A DNA stretch of 64,000 nt from Forficula auricularia. Its lineage: Eukaryota > Arthropoda > Insecta > Dermaptera > Forficulidae. Of the stretch, positions 46,101 to 59,400 are shown piece after piece. Positions within the stretch are counted from its first letter, which is position 1, and every line of letters starts with the position of its first letter. The notes beneath the pieces were generated by a model. It ran no database searches, was not told the origin of the DNA, and worked only from the letters and a program-made list of their open reading frames with translations. The position numbers and the translations under genes were made by a program. The stretch spans positions 95,728,744-95,792,743 of the forward strand of contig JALMQS010000099.1 in NCBI GenBank assembly GCA_024734495.1. The letters run 5' to 3'.

Positions 46101-47425
46101 AAGTATTTTTTTGGTTATAATCATATTTTTCAATAAACTCTCCAATTAATATTTAATTTTTGTTTCTTTTACCCTAGACAACACCTCTGACCATTAAATT
46201 ATTTTTTTTGATATAATATAGTTTAAGAGTCCATTTCGGAGTTTGGTTGGGGAGGGGAGAACTTGCATCCGGAAATCGAAATTTGCGAAGCAGATAGGAC
46301 AGCTTTCAAGTTGCTCCCTCATTTAATCAAAAGAAAAAAAGAATCTTTCAGCCGATTTTCAGAAGGGATGGAACTTCTCTAATCCCCAAACTTCAGAAAT
46401 CAAACCCCGATTTAGGATGCTGCACAGTTAGTCGGATAAACGAGGTTCTACTGTAATTGATTTTCTTTACCTTGAAAAGGCTCTTCTTCTTCTGCTAAGC
46501 GTTCCATTATTTTACTTAACATCGTTGTACTAAACGTATCTTCACTCTTTAGAGATAAAGCTTTGTGGAATTTTTCCGCAGCATCATGATATCGTCCACT
46601 TAGAGCTAACGCAAAACCCATAGATGCGTATGTTGAAGCATTAAGTGGACATAAAACTAAAGCCTGAAATTAATAAAACAGTAGTTATTCGTGATTAGAA
46701 AAATGGGTAAACAACGAACTGAATTCGATGTAATTAATTATCTCTTATTTTACCTCTTGATGAAAATAAATAGCTTCGTCATATTTTCCAAGTTTTCTCA
46801 AATTGTGACCAATATTGTTTAAAAGAGGCTCCCATTTATATGGAAGGATGGAATCCTTAATAGAGTGAACTCGTTTTAAAGATTCTTCAAATAATTGCTT
46901 AGCTGCAGTAAAGCTAAAAAAATTAATAAATTCTTAATAAAACTTTAAAAATAATAAAAAAATGTAAAGTTTTAAAGTAATAAATAAAATATTGTGTAAA
47001 TTAAAATGATTATTATTTATTATATCTCCTATTTCAATTACGGTATGTACTGATTTTTTGATGCAAATTTATTAAAATGATAATTTTTCTATTAAGAAAT
47101 TCCAAAGGCGTGATTATTATTTTTTTTAATATAGGAAATACTTACTCTTTGTTTTGATGAGCTATAACTCCTAATTCGTGCATTACGAAAGGATCGTCAG
47201 GGGCTATTCGTTTAGCTTCCTATTAAAAATATAATTTAAATTATTACTTCAAAATAGAAATATTTATTATACAGGGTGGGGCATAAAGATCTACCACATT
47301 TTGAAGAGGTATAAAAAATGAAAAAATTTAACTAAAAAAAAAACTGAATATATTTTTGAAAATAAAATAAAATAATTTTTTTAAATTAAATGTGTTTTAA
47401 ACATTATATCAGACGAAAAAAAAGT

Positions 47426-47456
<31 letters not shown>

Positions 47457-50400
47457 GGTGCAAAAATGAAAATTCTAGCCCTTTCGACCAAAGTTTGGTC
47501 GAAAGGGGTTGAATTTTCATTTTTGACCCTCCCCCTTTTTTTTGTCTGATAATGTTTAAAACACATTAAAAAAAAAATATTCTATGTTCTTTTTCTCTAA
47601 AAAAATATTCAGTTTTTTTCTAGTTACTTAAATTTTTTCATTTTTTATACCTCTTCAAAATGTGGTAGATCTTTATAACTTATACAAATTATTTATTATG
47701 TATTTATTTTCCTTGACATCAAAAAAAAGTATTAAAATTTTTATCGGATGATTTATTTGGGAAGGGTTGAATTATTTGTTGTGGTCGAAACTAAAAAAAT
47801 ATTTTTTATCATGGGGTGGGGTGGGATATACAGATTTCATTAAGTAGAATTAGGCTAATTTTTAAAATTTTTATTCACTGTAAAATGACGAGGTACACTT
47901 AAAACGATTTTTATACACAACAGGATTTCCAAAATGTTCTATTTAAAATTATGATAAAATTCAACAAAGTCTCTGTTTATTAATGAAAAATAAAAATGAT
48001 TTTTGGGTCAATCCATTTCAAATCGCCCAATATAAATAAAATTTGTTGCTCATGATTTTATATTTTCCTGATTTTTTTATCATGAGTTCCCTATAGGTAG
48101 ACAGTCACAAAACCGTACTTGAAAAAATTTATATGCCATAGTTTTTTTTTGGCAGCCATTTCAAAATGGTGGTTGGGCATATTTTAATGAAAAACGTGGT
48201 TTTCGGAAAGTTTAATTGCCAAGCTATTTTTAAAGATAACAGAATAATTCAAAAACCAGTGTATTCACCATGAAATGAACTTCAGGTATACATTATTTTA
48301 ATTTTTCTATCATGAAAGAGAATCAGTCAAACTATTCCTGAAAAACTCGGAAAAAATGTATAAATCGTTACTTTTTAAATCCATAAATTTTTATGAAGAA
48401 AAAGAGGCCTTTAGGGGATGCACCTTTTTAGTGTAACTCTTTCTCTCATCATTTTCATTAATTCTGACACCCCCTCCCCCGTTGCTACGCCTCTGATTGT
48501 GTGTATTCTGTACGCAAGTGTAGTACAACAAATGTATCGGTAAATCAAGTTAAAGAATCAGAACTCCTATTGTTATCACTGGCCATTTTTATTTAAATTA
48601 AGAAATATTTGTTCATTTATAGTATGTATGATTTAATCATCATTCGACTAATGTCAATTGTAATAATTTCAAGCCCTTATTTGCAAGCTTGACACTGCAC
48701 GAACGTGTAGCAGGGTAGCGTTTTTACTGAAATTCACTGCTCTATTACTCTAAATGTAGTTGAATATCAGTCATAATTTTTTTGTGAGATATTCCTATTT
48801 GTATAAAGAACATTTTGTAAAATTTTCAATTTTTTTCATTCACTCCCTTTTCAGATATTGACCTGTGAAAATTGACATTTAAAGGGTTTTGGTCATTTTT
48901 GAAAAGCTCTAGAAAAAAACGAGTGCATTCCCAGAACTACAACTTATACTGCAGGTAGTTATATAAGTATACAACACAGAAATAACTTATTATTAATGAG
49001 TCTCTTTTTCTTCATAAAAATTTATGGATTTAAAAAGTAACGATTTATACATTTTTTCCGAGTTTTTTCAGGAATAGTTTGACTGATTCTCTTTCATGAT
49101 AGAAAAATTAAAATAATGTATACCTGAAGTTCATTTCATGGTGAATACACTGGTTTTTGAATTATTCTGCTATCTTTAAAAATAGCTTGGCAATTAAACT
49201 TTCCGCAAACCACGTTTTTCATTAAAATATGCCCAACCACCATTTTAAAATGGCTGCCAAAAAAAAACTATGGCATATAAATTTTTTTCAAGTACGGTTT
49301 TGTGACTGTCTACCTATAGGGAACTCATGATAAAAAAATCAGAAAAATATAAAATCATGAGCAACATCACCTGGGTGATTTGAAATGGTTGACCCTTTTA
49401 TGTCCAAATAATGTGCTGAGTTATATTATTTTTTCTTAAGTATAGAAAAAAAATTATTGACTTTAGTAACATCATAACTATAAGCATTCGTAACTTAATC
49501 AATAGAGAATATTAAAGTTTGGTAAAGGTCCATGCAGAGCCGTATAGTGATATTACAGCGCCCGGTGCGAAAGGATAAAATGTCTCCCCCGTCTTATATT
49601 TTTTATTACAATAAAAAAATGTTTTTTGTGAATAAACGTTTATTTAAAATTATTAATAAAATGTATTATAGACAGTGGCGGATTATCCATAATGCAAACT
49701 AGGCATGTGCCTAGGGGCGAGAGGTTACAAAGGGGCGCGGGCGGAAGTTTTTAAACAAAAAATAAATAAATAAATAAATTATAATATAAGAAACAATTTT
49801 GCCGCTTTTAAAAGCTTTTTCTTTCAATTCAAATTGATATTCATTTGTAGCATTCATAATAATTTGTCTCTTAAAAATTACACATCTCTTGGCGAAGGCG
49901 GCTCTTATCAAAGGACATAGCTGAACGTATAATAAGGCGGCGGTGTCTTTTGACAACGAACTTTAGGTATTGGGTTTTCTAATTATATAAATAGTTAAAA
50001 GGGGGGCTGCCGAAATTTAATCCGCCTCTGAATACAGAAAAAAATATAAATAAACTATAATTGAATAACATTTTAAATAAATACTTAGATATAATACTAA
50101 CTGAGAAGCCCGCCTCCGGTTACGCCCCCTGGGCCCCCACTCCGCCCTATTCCACCTCTGCACCCCATCCCCCACTACGCCCCCGGGCGCCCTGCACCCC
50201 ACTACGCAACCTTCTCCTCCATTCAACCCTATACTATACTCACCCCGGAGCCCCTGCACCCCTACCCGAACCCCAATTCCATTCCACCACCGCACCCACC
50301 AAGATAAGATACAAAATTAAATGCATTACTGCATTACTAAAATTTTTTCAAGTTTAAACGTCATCTCTATTGTTCGCTTTTATCGTTTGGCGCCTGGTGC

Positions 50401-53400
50401 CAGGGAACCGCCCGCACCATCCACGCTACGGCTCTAGGTCCATGGTTCGAATTCATAGTTTTTTTTTTTTTGTTTTTTTTTTTCAGAATACAATATATAA
50501 AAAAATACAGATAAATGTTTTTCAAATAATACTTGAATAATAAAATAATATTAAATTTGTATTTTGCCGAGAATAGCATTTTTCGAATTATACTAAACAA
50601 TATTTAAGGTAAACGCTCCAGTAGTGGGCCTGTACCTGTAGTGGGCCAGATGCAAGAAAAGTGGAAAAATTAGATTATCCAACTTTGAAAAATAGCTTTA
50701 AATATAGCCAAATACTCTATATAACAATACAGGACAGCCTGTCAAAAATATGGTACCCTGAAAACAGCACACTCTAGCGAGAAAAAAGTAAACTACATAA
50801 AGCGCATAATATTAAAATGCGTAAATTATTTAAAATCGATCTTATTAAATCATATATAACATTAAACGGACACAATATATATTTTTTCCATGACGCTTAA
50901 GTTTTTTTTTTTAATTTTGCCGGTAGCCGAAAGTCAGATTTGACTGCAAGATTTCCATTTTGCTCGCATGGTGGCGCTCAAATTCATGAGACCAAAAACG
51001 GTTTGCTTTTCTATTGTATTTTGACAGATTGTCCTGTATTGGTATATACAGTATTTGATATAGCCCATGGCATGAGCTATAGATAGCGCAATTTTTCAAA
51101 GTTGGATAATCTAATTTTTCTACTTTTCTTGCATCTATCCACTACTGGAGCGTTTACCTTAATGTTAAATCAGTTAAATCTTCAAATTATATATATATAT
51201 ATATATATAATAGCCCAGATTAATTTGCAGTAACGCAAACGTAATACTGCCGACAGGGAGCACTGATGCCGTCCGTATATTTGCAGCAAATTTTAAATAT
51301 AATTGTAATTTGAACTCGAATTTTGAAATGAAAGACTCCAATTGATTTTAAATTAAGAAACATTAAATATATTGATAATTATTCCTGCCCCCCCCCCCTC
51401 ACCACTCAAAAATTAAATATTCAATTCGCTTTTCTTTGCGCACAGAAGAAGAAATTAATCACATTTTATATATAATCTTATTTGATTTATATTTTATATA
51501 TTATTTGTTTATTTTTTAATATTATAATTTGCCATTTTTTATAATTTTTAAAAAATCTAAATTTTGTTATTCTTATTTTTTGATTTTTACAAAATTGAAC
51601 GACTTAAGACACGCGTTTCTCATGGCAATACTGGAGCAGCCTGTCATACAAACAACACCTGATCAATTTTAAATATTTGGAGCCTTATATCGTTTATCGA
51701 CCCCAAAAAAAATGATATAACATAATTCTCCTCCTCACACGATCCCACTTATTTAAATAAATCTATTATATACTATTATATTTCCACACAAAAAATATCA
51801 CAATGCTATAGATTATAGAAAAAAAAAATAGTTCAAGATTCATATCTAGAGCCTCATTTCTGTAGCTGTGTCAGGACGAAAATGAGGGAAAACTTTTAAG
51901 AGACTATGTATTTTCGGGAGTTTGCAGGTATACATTTGGAGTGTGGTTTTTTAAGAGGAATAAAATTTTTGGATCGAGACGCTGGCCGTCAGGGCACCAG
52001 CCCAGCTGAGCTTCGAGGGACGTGCCGAAGGCACGCCCTCGAAGCTCGTGTTTAAATAAGAATCTATTAGCTCTCCTAATATATTTATTTAATATGATGT
52101 ATGGAACCCTGCGAACCCCAATCGAACTTCGTCGTTTTTTAGCTGATATTAAGACTTATCCATTAATCGAAGTTGTCATTATAAATTATAACAAAACATT
52201 TTTTAATAGCAATCCAAGGTAAAACTGATTTTGTCAATAAAATCACAATGCGGTAATAATGATCATATTGAATAAGAAATAGTTAGATAAAAAAGGAAAC
52301 AATACCTGTAAATATTTTTCGGCTAGTTTTAAATTATTGGTCAGGCCGCTTTCAATTCCTACATATAACAAAGGTAGATGGCATCCCCGCATCAATTGGG
52401 TCGCTTTGAAATAGGCTGCCATTGCTTGATCATGTTCATTTTCTTCAGCAAAACAATGACCATATAAAAGCCATGCAGGTCCGAAAAGTCGATCTAGAGA
52501 TGTCGCTTTCGCTAAGAACTTTCGAGCGAAATCACGTTTTTCTAAATAATATAAAAATTAGTAAATTTTACAAATAAATTGAAATAAATATCATATTAAA
52601 AGGGTGGAAATTTTACTTATAAGATAATAGTAGCATCCAACGGCATACCATGAAATGGCAGCTTCGGGATAATGGTCCACCAATTTTTGAGATAAAAGTT
52701 GTAGTCCTGTAAAAATTTCAATAAAACATAAATAAATAAATCTAGAAATGTTCACTAATAATTAAAACAGTGAAGAATTAAATATAAGATACATTTTTCG
52801 GTTAAATAAATAACAAATACAAGGTGGTCCAGAAAGAAATTCATTTTTGAAAATAGAAAGAAAACAAAACTTTTATATATTTAAAAGCGTTTAATCTTAT
52901 ACAATATAAAGTTTATTAAATGTAATTTTAGTTTTTTAAAATTAAATCATTAAGATGACGTCCTTGGCTGTTACGACACTCTTCCAAAGCGGCACGAAAA
53001 TTTTGAAAAACTTTAGTAAGAGTTTCTTTTGAAATGACTTCCATTTCTTGATGAATCTTCAGCTTCAATTGCAGCAATGTTGTCGGATTATTAGCGTATA
53101 CTTTGCTTTTAAGGTGTCCCCATAAAAAGAAGTCTGCTGGACTTAAATTAGGACTCCTCGGAGGCCAGGTTATGTCACCCTTCCGTGAAATCAGTTTCTG
53201 AAGAAACATATCCCTTATCACGAGCCTTTTGGAAGAGTGTCGTAACAGGAAAGGACGTCATCTTGATGATTTAATTTTCAAAAACTAAAATTACATTTAT
53301 TAAACTTTATATTGTATAAGATTAAACGCTTTTAAATATAATAGTTTTATTTTCTTTCTATTTTCAAAAATGAATTTCTTTCTGGACTACCCTGTATATC

Positions 53401-56400
53401 ATATATTCTTTATTCTAGTGTTTATACACATTTAGATATAAAGTTTATCTAAGCATTTTACGATATTTTTTTTGTTGAGAATATATATTATATATATATT
53501 GGTCAATAAATAACATCTTGATCGTTTTTTCCAAGTTTTCACTCTTCTATTAAATCGCCTTCAGAGAAATAAACTGGTTACATATATTTAAAATTTTGTT
53601 TTATACAAGTTCTGAAAGATGGTCCAAAGAGTATGATTAGTAAATAATAAGCCAGCCAAATGCGAGTTGGACTTGAAAGGGTTCCGTACCAAATATAAAT
53701 ATATATCTAGATGAATGACCTGGTTTCTTAGAAAATCATAAGATGGTGTCATCTATTAAATCCGATGGAATGGAATATTTTTAATTATATGTCAGAGGAG
53801 TTGTTTTTCACCCCCTCGGGAATCGAACCCGAGTGCCAGTAACAGCAATCCGGGCCATCTGGCTCATCTGCGAGGTGCGAACCTCTCTGACATAGGTATG
53901 TAAACGCGTTAAATATTTTACTCAAAGATTGTTATCTTAATTTGAAAAATTTCCCGATCTAGTGATTCTAAATTTAAACATATAGCCATGCCATATAATT
54001 TAAATACAGGTCGTTGAGTGTTTCGAATTTTGAAGAGATTCAAAATTTGAGGGCAATGGAATGACCTAATTGAATATGAAAGATTTCAATTTGCCGATGG
54101 TAATAGATTCAAATTTTCTTAGAAAATCATAAGATGGTGTCATCTATTAAATCCGATGGAATGGAATATTTTTAATTATATGTCAAAGGGGTTGTTTTTC
54201 ACCCTCTCGGGAATCGAACCCGAGTGCCAGTAACAGCAATCCGGGCCACCTGGCTCATCTGCGAGGTGCGAACCTCTCTGACATATTTCCAATATTTATG
54301 TAAAGGCGTTAAAAAATATTCCATTCCATCGGATTTAATAGATGACACCATCTTATGATTTTCTAAGGAAATTTGAATCTATTACCATCTGCAAATTGAA
54401 ATCTTTCATAGAATGACCGGTTGTTATGAGAATTCAATCTTTCGGCCCGCACATATTATTTATTGACTAAAACTCAATAATTCAAATTTCACGGTCATTC
54501 GACAAGTTCCATTTGAGAAAAAAAAAAATTCTCAAGTGTAGACGAGCTTCGATAAAAATATAATGACTTTCATTTGTTTCTAAGCACATTTATATTTGAG
54601 AATTTATTTCGAAAATGTTTATAAACTTCTATCTAAGTGCGTACTTGACTCAAAATATAAAACATCTAAGGGTTATTAAATGTATTTTCATTGAGAAAAA
54701 TTCTTAATTTTCTTACTCTTGTATTTAGAGAATATAATATTTAGGTAAATCTGTAGAATTAGAACAGATGGCCATGACAAAATGTAAATAAATAACAAAA
54801 TTATTTAGAATTTATAAAGTAAATTTTTAATTTGTTGTTTAATTGTAAGTGTTATTCAATTTAGTCTGGTTAAATCCAGTTCGTATCGGTTCTTTAGTTA
54901 GGATATGCCCAGTTCAGGTCAAAATGAGCATATCCTATTTGAAGAACCGAGCCGAAATGGATCTAGTAAACCGAACGGCCACTTTTTTTTATTTAATCAG
55001 ACATTATTAAAAAAAAAAAAAAAGAAACGAACTCACTGACAGCCCTAAAGGGCGGTCGCCTCGCAAATAGGCAGTCTGCTCTTATTCTCTAGACTGGTCA
55101 AGTATTTATACTTATTTCCGAAAATAGCTTTGATTTTAATATTTCTTTATATGTATAAACTTAAAATAAATCCAGATCCAAAAATTGCAAAAAATAAATA
55201 ATAAAATATAACGTCGGCTTAGAGTGTAAACCTGCTAACTCCACTTTTTATCATATATGACATATTAAGGAGGTTCTTTCGCGACAATACACACAAAAAG
55301 TTTTAGCCTCGTAACCACTCTATAAATATGAAAGGAACTAAAATTTTAGGTTATGTTTTTTTAACGTGAATGTACCACTCACACTAAGAAATCTCTATCT
55401 GGATACACACTTACTTGCCGGATCGTTTCCAAGCCATTGTGCTTATATCCCTTCCACTAAAAATAAGCGCCCAAATATGTTTTTTTGTTTTTTATCTAAG
55501 TGGTAAATAATTTATATATTTTTTTTAAGTTACTCCGAATATATTATTCTAACAAATATTAGTTTTTCATCAAGATGGTGAAAGTCCTTCAATGAAAAAC
55601 AATAAAATAATGATCATATCCCCACCCTTTCCCTATCTACCCTATATAAAAAATGTCATTTTTAATTGCAATTATTTCATGTTTGGTGTGGTAAATCGTC
55701 TTCAAATTTTAACAGTATGTGTATTATGCTTTTAATGACTTATATTCCAAGTTTCAAAGACTTCTTGAATTTTTGCATTTGTGAAAGAACTACCTTGACA
55801 CCGTTTGAAAGAAAAAGAGATGGAGCATCGTCCAAGTAAAACTGCTACTTAAAATTACAATCGTAAGTTGTAGAAAAAAATGTGAAAAATAGTTTCTTTC
55901 CATAACAACAATATTAAATTTTGTTTGTTTTTTCTCTGCCCTGAAAAATTACCTTGTTGTGAGTTAGCAGGTTTACTCTCTAAAGCGACGATAAATGAAA
56001 TAGGAAATCATCTAATAAGCTATTCAAAGAAGAATAATTCAATAAAAAATAAAAATAATATAATAATATAGCCTTTTTACTTGGAGCTCTATTTAATTCA
56101 ATAAGACAGCTTATATACACTAGTAATGTTTCTGGATGATAAGGGTCCGATGCTAAAATCCTATAAAAAAATATATAATTAGTGCTAATGGGTATTATTT
56201 AATAGAATAAGTTATTAGTACTATTAAAACTTACTTGCATGTGAGATTGTAACTTTCATTATAATAACAATTATAATATAGTCTTTCTGCTTGAGCTGCA
56301 AGGATATCATTATTGGCCTGTAAAGATGCGAGAGGAGGAGGTGGACTTAAAAGATTATCACTTGGAGCTTCATATTTTTTTAATTTGCATTCATATACAA

Positions 56401-59400
56401 GACGAACTAATTGTTCATCAGCAGCTGAACATTGTTGTGAGTATGGAAGGGATTCTAATAATTCACGTTCTGAAATTATAAGAGAAATATATATGAAAAT
56501 ATAAATAATAATAATATTATTACTAGTGCCATATTTTTATGAATTAATGTCGAAAATCATCATCAGAGAGTATACAATCCTAAGACTGGTATGATGCGAT
56601 CACCCGCCTCCATATCCTTAATACATAAGAGCGTTTTTTTCACTTATGTCAAGTCCTACATCGAATTTCCTTCATTATCTTAAAGGAAAAGATTGTAATA
56701 CGAGGATGGTTTGATAAGTTTCCGGCCTGATAAAGAAAAAAAAATTTTTGGATTTTTTTAAATTGTATTTTTCAACATCATCTTTATCAAGACTAATCCA
56801 TTTTTCATAATGGTGCTCTAATGCAGTGTTCTGCAAAGTGTGAGCCGAGGAGAAATGTCAAGTTTTTTGAAGATAATACACATAGCTGAGAGTTATGCGA
56901 GCAGCCTTATCAACGATTGCTCCAATTTTGATCGCATGTGCTCATTAAAGCAGGCTCACATTTCTCATTAAACATCTTTTCATATTATAAATAAAACCCG
57001 TGAATCTTATTATTTATTATTAAAATGGACATGAACCAACTAAATTTTTCATATTATATTGATTTTAATAATAAATAAATAAATAAATATTAAATAAACA
57101 TTGGTTTTTTCTTTGGTGACCTCTAAAACTGGGGTGTCCAACCTTTTATCTTCCCTGGGCCAGATTGGAAGAATATGAGCTGTTTTGGGCCACACATAAA
57201 ATACACTAACTCTAATAATAGCTAATGAGCAAAAAAGCGTAGAATATGTACTTAATATACTTAAGAAATGAAGCTTTGTTACTTTATAAATTTTTTATTA
57301 TAAAAGTAAGAGACAAATCAGCAACATAAAATTATAGTGTAGAAGTTTGTAATTGTTTTTGGGACATTAATCCGTTGATATTTGGCTCAAAGGAATTCTC
57401 AAAAAGCTCATCAAATATTTTAGATCTAGCTTCATCCTTTGCGTGCTTCATACTTGAAAATAGATTCTTGAATAAATAAAATTATTTAAAAATCACTTTA
57501 TGAATATCTCATTGCAAAATAACGTGTTAAATTTAAAAATTCATTACTCATAAATTAATAGCAAGTTAAAAATATTGTATTTTTAGTCGCAATCTCATAA
57601 AGTTTGTAAGTTCGCGATTTTTTGTCGGGCCACATTGATAGCCATCTTGGGCCGCGGGTTGGACAACCCTACTTTAAAATTTATTGATTTGTTAGGTGTA
57701 CCTTGATCACAAGAAGTTTGCGGAACACTGCTCTAATGTATGATACAATTTTTATTGTGTGATTTGTCAAGTCCCTCAAAATATTCATTGATAGCATTGA
57801 TGACTCACAAATCTTTTTCCTCCGAGCCATTTTTTGAGGTTAGGAAACAGATAAAAGTAGCTGGGGGCTAAATCTGGTGAATAGTGTGGTTGGGGGAACA
57901 ATTCGAACTTTAATTCGTTGATTTTAGCCATCGCAACAACTGACGAATGAGGGGTGCATTATCATGGTGAAACAAGATTCTTTTCTTTGCCAGATGCGGT
58001 AGTTTTTTCTTCACTTCGTCGCTCAAACGTTGTAATAACCCTGCGTAGTATACAACATTGAAGGTTCTATCCTTCTCAAGGTAATTAATGAAGATAATTC
58101 TTTTCGAATCCCAAAAAATATTCACCATAACCTTAATCGCAGATAAAATTGTTTTTTCCTTCTTTGGAGGTGCTTCACCTGATTTTGTCCATTGTTTGGA
58201 CTGTTGTTTATTTTAAGGCGTATAATGGTGGATTCAAGTTTCATCAACAGTTAAAAATTCGCTGGAATTTTGCTTATACAGTGCCAAATTCTCGGTTGAA
58301 ACAATCTTCCGGCGCGCCTTTTAATCGATTGTTAGCAAACGAGGCACCCAACTAACCCAGAGCTTCTCCATGCACAAATGTTGATGTAAATGGTGTGTAC
58401 ACGTTTAGTTGACATCCCAGTAGTCTCAGCTATCTCACTCATTTTCAATCTGCGGTCTTCTAGCAAGATTTTATGTATTTTTTCGAACATTTCGCCAGGT
58501 GGGACCTCAATCAGGCGTCTTGAACCTGATGTAATCAGTGCTCGTGCGACTTTTCTTAAATTTAGGAATCCACTGTTTGACTGTTGATTATGATGGAGAA
58601 GAATTTTTCAGCGTTGAATCCATTTCCTCTTTGATTTGAATTGGTGTTAAGCCTTTCAAATAGAAGTATTTTATGACCGCGCGCTTCTCCGATTTTTCCA
58701 TTTTCACACAAACAACTCAGATTTTTTCTTTAATAGGCTGTCCAATCTATACTATCAGAACAGTTGACCTAAAAATTGGTATGCAAGTTAGTTTAGGTTA
58801 GTACTATAGAATACGAGTCAAAAATTACAACTGCTGACGCAATCTCTGGGTCAGGCCGGAAACTTATCAAACCATCGTATAGGACGTGCCCTCCCTATTT
58901 CTTTCCTACGTCGTTGGTTCGTCGTCCTACGTTCCTATTCTATAACACGTGTTATCAATCTTTTTAACAGGCGAGCACCACCAACATGTGATAAAAAGCA
59001 AGCGAGCACCATGAAATAGAATCAGCTTTTAATACAGTATTAGTGTGTATGTATGCATTAACCAATATTGTAAATTATTAGATTAAAAATTCAAAGTTTA
59101 TTGGACAAAGATTTTTTATTGAAGCTCTTCTTCAATTTTTGTACAACGTTTCGTCTCTCTCGAGACTTTTTCAATCAATTGGTTAGAACAACATTGGTTG
59201 AAATATAGATAAAAATAACTGAGACATAGTAGAATTTTTTTTTTTTTCTTTTAAAAAACTTTGTCCAATAAACTTTGAATTTTTAATCTACTAATTATAA
59301 TGGACATTAATCAACATAATTTATTGTAAATTTTGTTTTTTGTTGTCTTTTGTTTTTTTATATATAAATATTGATGAGAGTGGCATAAACTCTGCTCTCC

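Larger units (their letters stand above)
56701..58877 (-). mobile_element. Mariner element with two nested hAT-type insertions
   Basis: Terminal repeats GGTTTGATAAGTTTCCGGCC and its inverse GGCCGGAAACTTATCAAACC with flanking TA. The decayed transposase runs right to left with several stops and shifts. A hAT element (56824-57730) interrupts its 3' end. Confidence 0.8.

Noticed and set aside
50017..50357. Pro-rich and Gly-rich frames of 92-98 codons
   Set aside because: Low-complexity C-tract within the hAT element; no real protein pattern.
53800..54290. Two tRNA genes
   Set aside because: Good T-arm, but flanks are identical repeats and no clean cloverleaf was seen; called SINE-like.
59083..59290. 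Functional hammerhead
   Set aside because: Stem II and GAAACGUU are present, but CUGANGA is replaced by UUGAAAA.
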